Below are positions 24,665-37,496 of a stretch of DNA of 64,000 nucleotides, one piece after another; positions within the stretch are counted from its first letter, which is position 1, and each line of letters starts with the position of its first letter. The notes beneath the pieces are model-generated. The model saw nothing but the letters and a program-made list of their open reading frames with translations, was not told where the DNA came from and searched no databases. The stretch comes from Xenopus tropicalis (lineage: Eukaryota; Chordata; Amphibia; Anura; Pipidae). The translations under genes and the position numbers were made by a program. The stretch spans positions 35,135,701-35,199,700 of the forward strand of contig NC_030678.2 in the NCBI RefSeq assembly GCF_000004195.4, in the 5' to 3' direction.

Positions 24665-27385
24665 AGCAGATTTCTCTTGGAGAGGAAGAATCCTTGTGTG
24701 CAAGAAAATAGAAGAATATACAGTGTGTGACCCAAAGGGGCAAGAGGTCGTTACAGGAAGCCCTGATAAAACAACCAACCTCCCCCTGCCAAACCACACA
24801 CACATGCGCTCCAGGCTCCAACCCACCATCTGCAATAAACTAAAGCAAAAATGTCCCATCAAGCACCCTCTATCATACGAGCACTGTGAGCTATGTGTTA
24901 GTACAGAATGGTGGGGGGAGTACACAATCATGGGGATTGTCTGTGTGTGTTGGATCTTAGTGGTCAGAGGGATGCCGATATAGAGGGGTGAACATTCACA
25001 GCAGGAAGTTACTGAAGAACTCTCCCATCCTTTTCTCTTGCCTATGACAAAGCTCCCACTTTGCTCTAGCGAGGCTTGACCCCCATTGGGTTTAACAGAA
25101 TTGTAGGCCTCACTAGCAGCAAAATGTTATCCTTTGCTTCTCTGCACCCATTTCTAAGAGCCTTTATCTTGTGTTCTTCTATGCTATTTTATAATTACGT
25201 TTTTAGTTTATGTTGTGTTTTTTTAATATGCCTTTATATAGTAAGATCATCAAGCTTGATGTATGGGGTAAGAGTGTGGTGAAGAATTTGTAGCTTTTAC
25301 TCCGCTGCCTTCTAATTTTTATTTTAAGATCTCTGATCTGAGAGATGTATATTGTTTTCTTCATTCCTCTGATTTTAGGCATCTTCTCTTTAGCTTCCTA
25401 TTAGCTTGTGGTGGGAGAGACTTGGATTGTGTGTTTCCCATTTTGGCAGCCAGAAATATTCCTCGCCCATTGGGTGCAGGGAGACGCTTTGGAGGTGCGG
25501 CCATTAGGTAACAGAGATATGGGGCTTTAAAAAGAATAGATTGATGTTCTTCCGCTTCTTGACCGAAAGCAAGCACTGTACACACCAGGTTACACAGATG
25601 TTCTCGGCAGGTTTCCCTGGCAGTGAATGAGCTCAGCAGTTTCTGTCATTGCTGGCCAAGACTTGACATCTGAAAATCCTAAAAGTCTTCTTTAGGTCCT
25701 GATGTCATCCTTTCCCCTAATTCTTTATAAGATCAGTCTGTGGGGATAAAGGAAGAGAGCAGCCACATGGGCCTAACTACATCCTCTTTGGCCTCCCTGT
25801 TTGCTTGACGTTTAACCCTTTATCAAACCCAGAAGATGCTGAAAATGTAAGACCGGCACATTTTGGGCAAGTAAAGGAATTTTAGTGTTCATTGCACAAA
25901 TACACAAACTGTGTTAATATCTGTCAGGCAGCATTAAAGTGGGGATAGGTCTGATAATATATGAACAGGAGAATGCGTGCTACACAGCTAAGTGGCTTCA
26001 ACTGTATGTTGTGCTAGGGATAGGGTGGGTATGAAAGAGTTGAAGGTTCATAAAAGTACTCTGAAAAAGTTTTAGTTGTCAAATATGGAGGGTTTTTTGT
26101 TGTGTGTGTTTTTTTTTTCCCCGACATTTTCTTGTGTATATAATTTGTGTGCTTCATAAGATAAATAAGAAAAGTCCAGGTGAATTTATGGTGCCATATG
26201 TAGATCGTTTTATCTCACCCTTTGATGGCTACTTATACATGAGAAACAATGTTTCTACTATGGAAGAAACAAAATGCTATAGTAATACTGCAGAAAATAT
26301 ATATGTGTGGCTGTTATATTGTCCACCCTTCAAGAGCTTTCCTCTGTATGCGGATTTGCCTATTACTTCACCATTATGAGCATTTCCTGTGTAGTGTTGC
26401 ACAGACATATAGGTGTGATCCCATACATTGCAATTATCTGTCAACGCTTTAACAGTCCATTACATATATATATTTCCCTATATGATTACTTTTGTTACCA
26501 TCTAAAGAAATCTATATCCTGTTAAAGTTTGGTTTAGCTTGTGTTTGTGTGCCATGGAGTATTGGGGCACTGTATGTTTGCACAAAGCATACCATCTCTC
26601 TATTAGCTGCTATATTATTTGATTTGACTTATGCAAACTTGTAAGATACAGTTAATCCCCTAAGCGCTGACCCTACATGGATGGTGCATCATTATGCTGG
26701 TTCATGGCAAGAGTTTCCTTTCTGCAGACTTTCATCTCAAAGCAATTTTTAGGGAAGCGTGATAATGGCACCTTTCATGGATAACCACTAGGTGTTTTGC
26801 TCTTACAGCCTTTGGAAAAGTAAACAGCATAGCAGTTCACATATACACAAAAGTGTATAGAATGAGTATGATGTGCAATGCAGTAAGCTGTGCCCTTATA
26901 CTTTACTTTTACTTTATATTTTACCTTTAAAACTACCCCTTGCCTTAGTACTATATTGTCTTTGTGTATGTCAAATCCATAAGTCTGGTTTGGGGGAAAA
27001 AAGAATCCGTTTGATCACAGGTTCAGGTAAAATGTTTTTGGATATGCCGCATGCCTTTATTTTGTAGCAGAATATGTAGCACATGTCCCACCTTAGCACC
27101 TCCAAGTGATCCTAATGAATGTATTGCTTAGCCGTCACTGCTAATGTAACAGCTTAGACTTGTGTTTTTGGATGCTCTGTGTTTCTACAATGTATCAAAA
27201 AACTCCTGCATAGGGGTGTTGGGGGTGTTAAACCCCTTGCCCTGTAGTGGATATGTGTATTATAGACTGTGCATTGTCACTCATGTTCATACCGTACTTC
27301 ATAAAGCTTTCTTACTTGGCCGCTGGCTGTACTGGCTGTGGTAGAAGGAACAAGCTCTCAATAAAACTTGTTTTAATATTAATTG
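24665..27385 (+). other. SMG6: SMG6 3' UTR (inferred)
   Basis: About 2.7 kb between the stop codon and the AATAAA at 27360-27365 shows no splice-supported coding exon and few transposon copies, unlike the DNA beyond it. That fits a long 3' UTR. The exact end is inferred; earlier polyadenylation cannot be excluded. Confidence 0.6.
27360..27365 (+). terminator. SMG6: Candidate SMG6 polyadenylation signal AATAAA
   Basis: A canonical AATAAA hexamer is followed within 30 bases by T/GT-rich sequence (CTTGTTTTAATATTAATTGT), the expected layout for cleavage at roughly 27380. Confidence 0.55.
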
Positions 27386-28569
27386 TGTCATTCACTGCTC
27401 TTTGATTTTAATCTAAATTGTTTATTAACCTTCACACAACCTCTCTACTTCTTGTGCAGGATTTCAGTCTAACAGGACATAGTATTGCAGGAATTGTGAG
27501 GAGACCATGGATCAGTTAACTGTCCCTGTATCATTCTTATTGATGGTGAGACTTACCATAGCTTTTGTCTGCAGGAGCAGTAAACTTGTAGCGCTATGGA
27601 CCTTAAGCACACTTCATGAAGCAGATTTGCTAACCTAAGAGATGTCCTTAGCCTTGCTCTTTGGGTAAAATTCCGTCTACTGTAGATATCATTGTGCTTT
27701 AATGTACTGTTCATAAATATACATAGTATTATATTACTTGCATATCATAGTATGCAGGTAAATACCAAGCTTAGTTAAGTTAGGAAAAATCTTGATAACA
27801 TTATGTTTGTGTAGCTCCAGTGATCAGTTGTGCTGGGGGCTCGAACGACTGTTCCCTAGAAAATTACCCAATATAATGAAACTAGTATTGTTTCAATGCC
27901 TGCCTCTTGAGTGACTAGCTTTGATGACCCAATATGCATTCATATCCAAAACCATCCAGTAGAGCTAAATATATGGTTGACCATTCACTCCCTTACTTGT
28001 AGCCTTGTGGCCAAGGAAGGAGTTGACAAGGAAGGTTTTCAGATGTCTGATTCAAGCCCACTGTTTAGCACCAACATTTATATAGGCACCCCATTAATCA
28101 TAACCAGGTTAAGGAAGAATTGTGGGATGAGTTACCTTTGATTTACTTTCAGTATAACCTCTGCTTTCTCTATAGATAATAGCAGTGCCCCTAAGTTGAT
28201 TTTTGAACCCTAAATGTACCTGGGCTATTTACATGAAATTGCTGGTAGAAAATGTAAGTGTGATCAAATGGAACATCTGGAAATTGTGCTGAACAATTTT
28301 CAAGTGCAGTCATGGAATTAGAATACCATTAAGCCAACTGTGCTTTCTTATTGATTTATAATATAACACCCAAATCAATAAACATGGTCCTATTTCAGTT
28401 TACATCTAGGAAAAGCCATAGACTGACCATCACTGCATTAAAGGTCAACTACTGAGTGCAGACAGCAGGAATTTCTGTGGTGCTTGTGCTTGGGTGAGAC
28501 ACTGCAAAGCCACACAGAAGTTCCCTGCAGGTTGTCCCAGTACATGGTGTGGTATGTATTGTAGCAGTA

Positions 28570-28883
28570 TACAGGTATGGGACCTGTTATCCAGAATGCT
28601 CAGGATAAGGTTTCTTTCTGTAATTTGGATCTCCATACCATAAGTCTGCTAAAAAATTATTTTAACTTTAAATAAACCCAAATAGGATCGTTTTGCCACC
28701 AATAAGAATTAATTATATCTTGGTTAAGATAAGCTACAAAATATTGTTTTATTGTTACAGCGAAAAAGGAAATCATTTTTTTAAAAATTATTTACTTAAA
28801 AATGGAGTCTATTGGAGATTGCCTTTCTGTTATTCTGAGCTTTTTAGATAATGGGTTTCCAGATAATGAATCCCATACCTGTA
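28570..28883. repeat. 314-bp inverted-terminus element, second full copy
   Basis: Starts TACAGGTATGGGACCTGTTA and ends ATCCCATACCTGTA. It is the same length as the copy at 15261-15574 and clearly related along its length. Confidence 0.85.
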
Positions 28884-29413
28884 TATATATTTTCCTGCTC
28901 ATTGATACATTATGGCTACGCTGTTCAAGCAGTATTTTTAAGAAAAAAAAATATTTTTTTCCAGTGAATTATGTTTAAATCATGCAACAAATCCCTAGCA
29001 AGTTCCGTTCCAGTGGGATCCATTTGCCTGTCCAATACTATGCAGGAGGAAAGGCTAGTACATTATTCCCTTTAGCGGTGGAGAGACACACAGGTCTGTA
29101 CATTCTGCATTTACAAATCTGCCTTTAACCTATAAGGGACGACTTGCTCTTATAACCTACAATCCCTCATCAGTGGCTGAAATGATGGAAGATATAGTTC
29201 ATACCTGCAGCAGGAACACATTTGGCATCCCTAATCCACATTACATGTATGTAGCTATGCAGGCTGCAATTTGCGACAAAGATAATTCGTACCCTCCACT
29301 AACTTTCAGGGCTGAATCGTCAGATATGCAGGTAGAAACAATAGGAATTCTACACCCCTTTCCACATGAGCTTAATAAATAGTGCTTGTGAAAATATACT
29401 TTTTGCCTACTCT

Positions 29414-29874
29414 TTTAATTGTTGTTTACCTTTAAATTAACTTTTAGTAAGATGTAGAGAGTGCTTCTGAAACAGTTTGGTTTTGATGTTCATTTTTTTT
29501 TTTTTTATTTGTTTTTGAACTATTTTGCTTTATATTCGGCAACTCCAGTTTGGAATTTTAGCAGCTATATGGTTGCTATAGCCCAAATGACCCCTAGCAA
29601 ACAGGAAGTGTTTCAAATGAGAAACTGAAATATGAATAGCAGTGGGTCTAAATAGAAACATAACTAATAAAAAGTAACAATAACAATTAAATTGTAGCCT
29701 CAAAAAGCAATTGTTTTTTTTCTGCCGGGGTCAGTGACCTTCATTTGAAAGTTGGAAAAAGTCAGAAGAGGAAAACAATTTAACAATGATAAATAATTAA
29801 GACCAATTTAAAAGTTGTTAAGAACTGGCCATTCTATAACATATTAAAGTTAACTTAAGGTGGACCAACCCTTG
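29414..29874. repeat. TTAA-type (Kolobok/T2-like) element copy
   Basis: The opening TTGTTTACCTTTAAATTAAC, the interior GGTTGCTATAGCCCAAATGA and GTCAGTGACCTTCATTTGAA, and the end TTAACTTAAGGTGGACCAAC match the copies at 33339 and 36730. Confidence 0.8.
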
Positions 29875-29991
29875 AAGAAATTTCTATGGTTTGTTATTTT
29901 TGGCACTAAAGTAGATATCTCATTTTAATGCTTACTGGTTCTAAAGAGCAGTGTCTGATAAAAGTAATTCTGATAATGAGCTGCTCAAAGA

Positions 29992-30305
29992 CTAAAGCTG
30001 CCCATACACGGGCTGATCCGCTCGCTCGGGTGGGCGATATCGGGGTCCCTGTAGGTGAATTCGATTGTTTGGCCCTGGGGCCAAACGATCGAATTCTAAC
30101 GGCGGCAATGGGGCAGTCGGTTGGGGACCGCATCGTCCCCGATCCGACTGAATTTTCAAACCTGGCCGATCGATAAATGGCCAATTTCAGGCCAGATGTC
30201 TGCCAGGCCCCTCGTTTCTGCCCTTACACGGGCCGATAAGGTGCCGAATCGGTCTAAGGGACCGATATCAGCAGCTACAATCTGCCCGTGTATGGGGACC
30301 TTTAG
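29992..30305. repeat. GC-rich MITE with ~24-bp inverted termini
   Basis: The left terminus is CTAAAGCTGCCCATACACGG and the right terminus is CCGTGTATGGGGACCTTTAG, its near-complement. Internal inverted motifs (GAATTCGATTGTTTGGCC and GGCCAAACGATCGAATTC) form a second hairpin. Unlike the surrounding DNA it is rich in CpG. Small open frames on both strands are by-products. Confidence 0.85.
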
Positions 30306-30503
30306 GGTGAAGACACACGGAGCGACTAGTAGCAACTACTTGTCACAGCTGCAAAAATACACAATGCTGATCATTTACTGATAATTGTCTCTCCGTGTGT
30401 TTAGCAGAGGCAATTCTCTGTATTGTCTATGGCAGGGTATTTTCTGGTTAAGTAAGTGTGACAAGTAGCTGCGACTAAGTAGCTCTGTGTGTCTTCACCC
30501 TAA
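30302..30503. repeat. MITE-like element, TTAGGGTGAAGACAC family
   Basis: The left end TTAGGGTGAAGACACACGGA and right end TGTGTGTCTTCACCCTAA are inverted complements. Internal TAGTAGCAACTACTTGTCAC mirrors GTGACAAGTAGCTGCGACTA. It directly abuts the element ending at 30305. Confidence 0.85.
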
Positions 30504-32189
30504 GGCTTAGGGAAGGAAGGGGTTTGTTTATTAAAAGGCAATAAATTGACTTGTTTGTAACAGGAGGGGAGGTGGATGAGTAAAGAAGAAAATTCTAATC
30601 AGCAAGTTATAATTGCACAAAATCGGGCAAATATTCATTGTATTTATTACTACTGATGGGCGAAAAAATTCAGCAGGCATGAATTTGCAGCGAATTCCGC
30701 GTTTCTCCATCGGCAATTTTTCCACTCCTCACTATTTATTACGTATATACTGTCCCTTTAAGGGTACAAAGGAATAAACAACAAGAAGTCTGTTAAACAT
30801 GCATCAAATATCCTTGCATTCTATGAATGAGATCTCTGCTGATGCCCTGTGTATTCCCTCCGACGGCCAAGCCACAGCAGGCACCTGAGCAGTAGGTGTT
30901 CCCTTGCATGTGTGCATTCCGCAAGCTTCTAGGAAAACTGATTTATGGTGTATTGCCTTGCTCTGGGATATGAGTTATCGCCCATTTTCCATGGGCATGT
31001 GTAAGCTAGGGGTGGAGGAATGCCAAAATATTGATTTTTATGCCCCAAGTGTTAGATGTGTAACTTTCCTATGTACATTTTTTCTTGCATACGTGCAAGG
31101 TAGCGTTTTAAAGCTGTAAGAAGGCAGTCGGGTTGACAACTGGGTGAAATATGCCTTAAAAATATCTTTTGCCCAAAACATTTTATTCTGATCATATTTT
31201 TTTTTTAAAAAGAGAGAAAGCAGTGCCTAGAGGCAAGTATGAAATTCCCAGCAAAGCTGCCTTGTCTGATCATGTGAGTTTCTGCACAGTGCAACTGTTC
31301 TGTGGCAATGCAAATTCCTCCCTCCCTAGGAACAGAATAGCTTTTCCATGGTCTGATTCTACAACTACATATTTGTGATGTTTGCTGCTGCCATGTGAAA
31401 ACTGGAACAATGTATGGTATCAGTGCCTACTTATCTGTATTCTGTGCTCTGCCAAAGGGTACATGCCTGATGCTAATATTGAGCCTGGCTGAGCTTTGGT
31501 AACATTCGGCCACAGCACAATGTGAAAACATGTTTGACATGAAGGCCCAGGCTGAAATGTTGGCTCTGGCAAATGCCACAGGGGCTGCTGTAAGATGCCA
31601 TACACAGTCACTATTTATTGGGCTGGTGGGGGCTGTTTGGGCCTCGGTGTACTTGACATGCCAGTGCCTATTTTGAATCCCAACACAGGCCTGTTGGTGT
31701 GTGGTACCTCATAAAGAGGTAAAGCAGAGATCTGATGACTGCAGTAAAATTTAGCTGCACGTGGCAGAGTACCAGTGCTCAAAATGCCAGTGCCAGGCAG
31801 AGGCAAGAAGAATAGCTGCCTTGCTCCATGTTTGCCTATACTGCTTTTTTTTTTCTAAGTGGCTAGTATGCCACACTAATGTGCAGTACAGGTTGTAGAC
31901 AGGCCTGGATTGGCATTTAAAATAGGCCCTGCCAATTCAAATACACAAAGACCCAAACAGCCCTCACCAGTCCAATAAATAGTGACTGCCTATGGCATCT
32001 TATAGCAGCCCCTTATCTAATTGCAGATTTGTAGTTAGGTACCTTGTGTTTCAAATTATGCTGGTTTTAAAAAAGCTGATGACTTGCAAATCGTAGGTAT
32101 TTATACCCTCTATATCCCCACCACCTGATGCTTGTGGCCTAATCTCCTCTATTTTGCAGTTTCTAAACTGCCCCTGATCACAAGACCTT

Positions 32190-33030
32190 TAGGCTAATGC
32201 CAGACGTGGCATTTTTACGCTGCTAATTCTCGCGGCGGCTGAAAAACACACAATATCATCATCCATAGAAATAACTTAAACAGTCTCGATGGAAAACACA
32301 CTATGGGGCTGATTTACTAACCCACGAATCCGACCCGAATTGGAAAAGTTGCGACTTGAAAACGAACATTTTGCGACTTTTTCGTATGTTTTGCGATTTT
32401 TTCGGATTCTTTACGAATTTTTCGTTACCAATACGATTTTTGCGTAAAAACGCGAGTTTTTCGTATCCATTACGAAATTTGCGTAAAAAGTTGCGCATTT
32501 TTCGTAGCGTTAAAACTTACGCGAAAAGTTGCGCATTTTTCGTAGCGTTAAGTTTTAACGCTACGAAAAATGCGCAACTTTTTACGCAAATTTCGTAATG
32601 GATACGAAAACTCGCATTTTTACGCAAAAATCGTATTGGTAACGAAAAATTCGTAAAGAATCCGAAAAAATCGCAAAACCTACGAAAAAATCGCAAAATA
32701 CCGATCATTACGAAAAAAACGCAATCGGACTCCATTCGACCCGTTCGTGGGTAAGTAATCAGCCCCTAAGTGTAATTACGCTAGAAAATGAGTTACCACG
32801 GACTTTTCATGCGTTTGCCGAAATACGCCGTTATTTGCACAGCAACCTATTCCTATGTGTACACAAAGGCAGCTACCAGACCTTTTACTATTAGCACCAT
32901 GGGAAACGGGATTTGCCATGTCACCAGTACTAGGCTGAAAAATGCCATAGTCAGGTGCTGTGTGGGTTGTGTGGCGTTTTTAGGCGGAGAAAATACGCAG
33001 CGTAAAAATGCCACGTCTGCCATCAGCCTA
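32190..33030. repeat. Outer MITE interrupted by a hairpin element
   Basis: The left terminus TAGGCTAATGCCAGACGTGG continues CATTTTTACGCTGC. The right terminus GCAGCGTAAAAATGCCACGT continues CTGCCATCAGCCTA, an almost perfect complement. Without the insertion at 32305-32766 this would be an element of about 380 bp. Confidence 0.8.
32305..32766. repeat. Long palindromic MITE (~460 bp) rich in TTCG/CGAA
   Basis: Starts GGGGCTGATTTACTAACCCA and ends GGGTAAGTAATCAGCCCC. The arms pair almost throughout (TTTTTCGTAGCGTTAA against its complement around the centre near 32550). A segment of about 55 bp with AGTTGCGCATTTTTCGTAGC occurs twice on the left side. CpG content is very high for this region. It is inserted inside the element at 32190-33030. 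Confidence 0.9.
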
Positions 33031-33255
33031 AGGCCCCGCTTCTGTAAATGCATCCTACCTGTGCCTGCACCCGAATTAATGGGATACACTCCAGTGCTGG
33101 TACATGTAGCAGAAAAACGCAAGAGAATGCGTTTTTATGTGTATTTAGGCTACATGCGCCTGCACCCGTGCGTATCTCATCCATTTGGGTGCAGGCACAG
33201 GTAGGACTCATTTACAGTAGTGGGCCGAGAATACACCATGTCTGACATCAGCCTA
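33030..33255. repeat. Third adjoining MITE-like inverted repeat
   Basis: The left arm CTTCTGTAAATGCATCCTAC continues CTGTGCCTGCACCC. The right arm GGGTGCAGGCACAGGTAGGA continues CTCATTTACAGTAG. The right end (GACATCAGCCTAAAT) resembles the right terminus of the element ending at 33030, suggesting related ends. Confidence 0.7.
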
Positions 33256-33338
33256 AATTCTATTTGCTTAGCCAGCCCATGCCATTCTTTTGCTATAGAC
33301 TTTCTCATGTCTGATGCCACATAGGGCTCTTGGATGCT

Positions 33339-33792
33339 TTAAAGCGATTGTTTACCTTTAAATTAACTTTTAATATAATGTAGACATTTATATTCCAAGA
33401 TAATTTGCAATTGGTCTAAATTTATTATTTTTTATGTTTTTTTTAGTTGTGTAGCTTTTTGTTCAGCAGCTCTCCAATTTGGTACTTTAGCAGCAATCTG
33501 GTTGCTAGGGTCTTATTTACCCTAGAAACCAGGCAGTGGTTTGAAGGAGAGATGGGAATATGAATAGGAGAGGGCCTGAATAGAAAGAAAACCATAATAA
33601 TAAACAATAGCAATAAAATTGTAGCCCCAGGGAGCAATACCTTTAGGCTGGAGGGGTCAGTGGTCCCCATTTCAAAGCTGAAGAGATGCAGATAAAGGAG
33701 GCAATAAAGAAAAAACTATCAAAAAATAAATAATGAAAAGCAATTGTTCAGAATAGGCCTAAAAGTTACCTTAAAGGTGAACCGCCCTTTTA
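33339..33792. repeat. TTAA-type (Kolobok/T2-like) element, near full length
   Basis: From TTTAAAGCGATTGTTTACCT to GGTGAACCGCCCTTTTAA. It contains GGTTGCTAGGGTCTTATTTA and GGAATATGAATAGGAGAGGG, shared with the sibling copies. Confidence 0.85.
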
Positions 33793-34278
33793 AGAGCTGT
33801 GTTGGTCAAAGCGCCCTGTGTACCATTACCATAAAACTGTAGGGTTACAGCTCAGCCCTTTAAAAGAGGACACTTATTCAATACACATGCTGCAAGTTGG
33901 ATACACGGATCAAGTTTTTGTGCAGTCATGTATCCAGTTTGCAACATGTATATTCAATAAGTACCTCCTCGGTTGAGATGGTAACCCCATAATAGGGACA
34001 CTATCACGACAGATTCCTAAATAATTATTGGTGACTTACATAAGGAGCATTATATATAATTAAAACAACAAGGAGAAATGTAACTTGTTGATTGTGTTCA
34101 TAGTCTGCTTCTGGACTGACATGCTGAGCCGCCCAACTGAAACACCAGAGAGAGGAACAGTAAAGTTTACATTTTAAGAAATGGAAAGTGATTTAAAAAA
34201 AAAAAAAAAGTCTTTATTTTTGGTGTATTATCTGAAAATACCCAAACTAAAACAAGTGTTTTGAAGGTGATTAACCCT

Positions 34279-34722
34279 TTTAATGGAGAATGAAAGTTTA
34301 TATCACTGGGGGTGCCAAAATGTTATGCACCCCCAGTGATTAAGATCAATTACCTGATACCCCGGGCCGCTGCTTCTCTTTGCTAAAAACTGCACCAGCC
34401 TGGGGTATTTCTACAGAAGATCCTTGTCACCATCTTCTTTGGTCTCTTCTGTCTTCTTTTCATTACAGTTCAGGTAGGCACATATGCAGAAAAGTAAAAA
34501 CCAATCTTAGAACAAAAATCCTTTTGCTTAAGTGCACATGGAAATGCCGCACCCCAGTGAAAGGAAAGGAAGAAAGATTGTGCCGAAGAACTTTTGCAGA
34601 AATACCGTGTGCAGGGCAGCTAACAGGAGCACCGGCCTGGGGTATCAGGTAAGTGAATACAATCTCTGGGGGTGCCTAACATCTGGGACCCCCTTAGTGA
34701 TTTAGACTTTCCATCTCTTTAA
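34279..34722. repeat. TTAA-flanked palindromic repeat with CACTGGGGGTGCC ends
   Basis: The left part reads ATCACTGGGGGTGCCAAAAT. The right part (TCTGGGGGTGCCTAACATCT, then CCCTTAGTGATTTAGACTTT) mirrors it. Paired GCACCAGCCTGGGGTATTTC and GCACCGGCCTGGGGTATCAG lie inside. A related fragment sits at 14085-14215. Confidence 0.7.
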
Positions 34723-36729
34723 GGGTGAAGGCACATGGGGGCATTATGACCTTTTAGTTGCCCAGGCATTTCATTCATTGAAAATGCAGCAGGTAGTATT
34801 TCTAAGCTATAATTGTATGTCAGATTGAATCAGGGGGAATTGAGTGTTTTGTCCACTCTAGTTTATTCTGAGTGAAGTGACTTAATTGCTATGCGGGCTG
34901 CTTTCAAGGATTTCTTGCCATTTTCTATTGATTTGATCATGAACTTTTTCTTTGCTTCAAATTTGCATATACACTGGAAGGTTTTTTTTTTTCGGTGAGG
35001 AGGCTAAACAAGCAGATCCTTGCCCGATATAGATACCCAGTTAGTGGGCCAAATTGAACTTATTTAATCATTTAGTTTATGGGCCTAAGATGGGGCCAGC
35101 TGAAAGAGAGAGAGGACTGAATCCATGGCAAACTGACCCAATGGCTGTGAATTTGAACCCAACCCATTACTATTTGACTGAGCACTGACTGACCAGATAT
35201 CAGCTCTGGTCATGGAAAGGCATTGTTTTGGCCCCCGAGATGGACCAGTGATCTGCCAACTCTGTTGCGAGTGGGACAGTTGTTGGGCAATATTGGCCCA
35301 TGTCTAATTGGCTTTAGATTTTGCTGTGTACTCCACCTGGTGGTAAAATTGTTAACCTGCTAGCATTAGTTATGGGTTAGGTTAAACATATTCAGCAATA
35401 AAGGTAACACTTGCACAAAACAATATTTTTATAAAAAAAAGAGTAATATTCCATTGACATTCTGAAAACGTGTTCCAATGTATCCTGTTAGGGGCTATGG
35501 CATGCAGGGCACTGTTGGAAACATTTGTGTGGCATTTCAATAGTGTAAGGAATTTCCTATCCAGCCCTTACAATGTTGGTCCCTTACCAGGGTTCCATTA
35601 AAGCATAACCTAACATAAAATTACTGGTGCACTCAATCCATTACTTTTCATCTGAATACCAATAAAATGTCACCAAATACTGAGCCTAGCCTGAATTTTA
35701 TTGACATTTTCCCAAAATCGAAAATGATATGTGAACAAAAAAAATGTACATTTTCCATTGCTCATAGTTTAAAGTCACATGACTCTATGACTGATGACTT
35801 TGCATCAGCCTGGTACTCAGGATTCATCTGAACTGCTGGGATTCAGTAAAACCCGACCCTGGACCCTGGATTCGGTGGATCCCTACATAAAAAAAAAATC
35901 AGTATCCTGTTGTTTTAATAGGATTCATGCTTCTTCTTTTACACTTTGTATTTTGTTATTTTCAACATCCCCCTTTCTCATTAGGTAATGATAATATCTG
36001 GCTATCTTGCAGTAATCATCTGTGTAACTATAGAAGAAGCAGGCCCTGTGGCTGCTGAGGAGCCCAGGAAGTATAGGGGTCCCAGTGGGTGTTTAGAAGA
36101 AATTTCTTTCCAAAAGTTTAAGAGCCCTAAATGGTTTTGCTGTGGGACCCAGTCATTTCTGGAAATGGCGCTAGCATATTTGTACTTGGGGGCTTTGTGG
36201 GCTTTATGCAATTATTCCTTCACACTGAACTCTCTTTTATTTACTCTTCATTCAGTATTGCTGTATTTCTCTATATGGGGCACTATGGGAAACTGCCTTA
36301 CAGTTTATCGTGGAATTAATATTGAGTAGGTTGGCAGACCTGAGCAATATCGTGGGGGGCAATACTGCATAGGAAGTGTATTTGCATTTCCTTTTTCTTT
36401 TCCCTTTAAAATACAGGAGTCCTGCCTGGCTTTATTGCAGCATTCCTTGATGTTCAAGGAATTGCTATTTATCTCTAATATTCAATGCTACTTGGACAGG
36501 TTTTTGCTCAGTTCAGATTCAAGAGTGAAGGAGAAGGGAGATGTGGCCAAGGCAGAGAGCAGCGCCTATTCCACTGTGCCGTGAAAGAACTGCATCCTTC
36601 AGCACAGATAGTGTTAAAGATACATATTTTTTCTGTGCTCTGGAAGGCACCAAATGTGTGACGTATAAATTCTGAGCTAAATGTTACTGCACTGTGGCGT
36701 ATGTTGGCGCTTTATAAATACATGCTATC

Positions 36730-37205
36730 AAAGGGGTTGTTCACTTTAAATCTTTTCTAAGACAATTCGTTGTTGGTCTTCATTTTTTATTATTTGTGTT
36801 TGTTGAATTATTTAGCTTTTTTATGTAGCAGCTCTCCAGTTTGGATTTTTTAACTGCAATCTGGTGTCTAGGGTCCAAATTACCATAGCAACCAGTTATT
36901 GATTTGAATGAGAGACTGGAATATGAATAGAAAGGTATGGAATAAAAAGTAACAATAACAATAAAATTTAGCCTCACTGAGTTTATTGGCTGCTGGGGTC
37001 AGTGACCCCCATTTAAAAAGTGAAAGAGGCAGAAAAAAGGGCAAATAATCAAAAAATAATTAAATAATTAAAATGAAATAAAAATAATTAAAAAAACAAA
37101 AAAAATTAGTATATAACATTTAAGAAAAGGAGGAAAATGACGACCATTTGAAGTTTCTTAGAATTAGCCATCTAACAGTTAACTTAAGGGCAAACAACCC
37201 CTTTA
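36730..37205. repeat. TTAA-type (Kolobok/T2-like) element copy
   Basis: From AAAGGGGTTGTTCACTTTAA to GGGCAAACAACCCCTTTAA, with clear inverted ends. The interior is shared with the copies at 29414 and 33339. A 3' tail fragment of another repeat (TGTTGGCGCTTTATAAATAC, about 36702) directly precedes it. Confidence 0.85.
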
Positions 37206-37375
37206 ATTACACTAATATATATATAATTAAATATGAGCTACAGGCAGCTGCAGCACTTTTTATATAGAACCTCTATTTGACATCCAGCATCATTGGTTGC
37301 AGTCACTGGCAGGGGTGCCATACTTCCTGGGCAAAGAAGAAGGGAATACACAGTATCAAACCCTATAAACAGTGA

Positions 37376-37496
37376 GCTCATTTGCCCCTGGACCGGAGCC
37401 TGTGGCAACCAATCAAATGTTTGCTTTCATTGTTTAACCTGCAGCTGGCTCAAAACAAACAATCACTGATTGGTTGCTATGTGTTAAGTGTGTTCA
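37376..37496. repeat. Partial GGGGTCATTTATAAAC-family element
   Basis: Shares GGCAACCAATCAAATGTTTG and ACTGATTGGTTGCTATGTGT with the copies at 20628 and 38860; one end is truncated. Confidence 0.65.

Noticed and set aside
32853..33245. Several overlapping open frames of 60-140 residues on both strands
   Set aside because: They lie in inverted-repeat elements, and the frames arise from the palindromic CpG-rich sequence.
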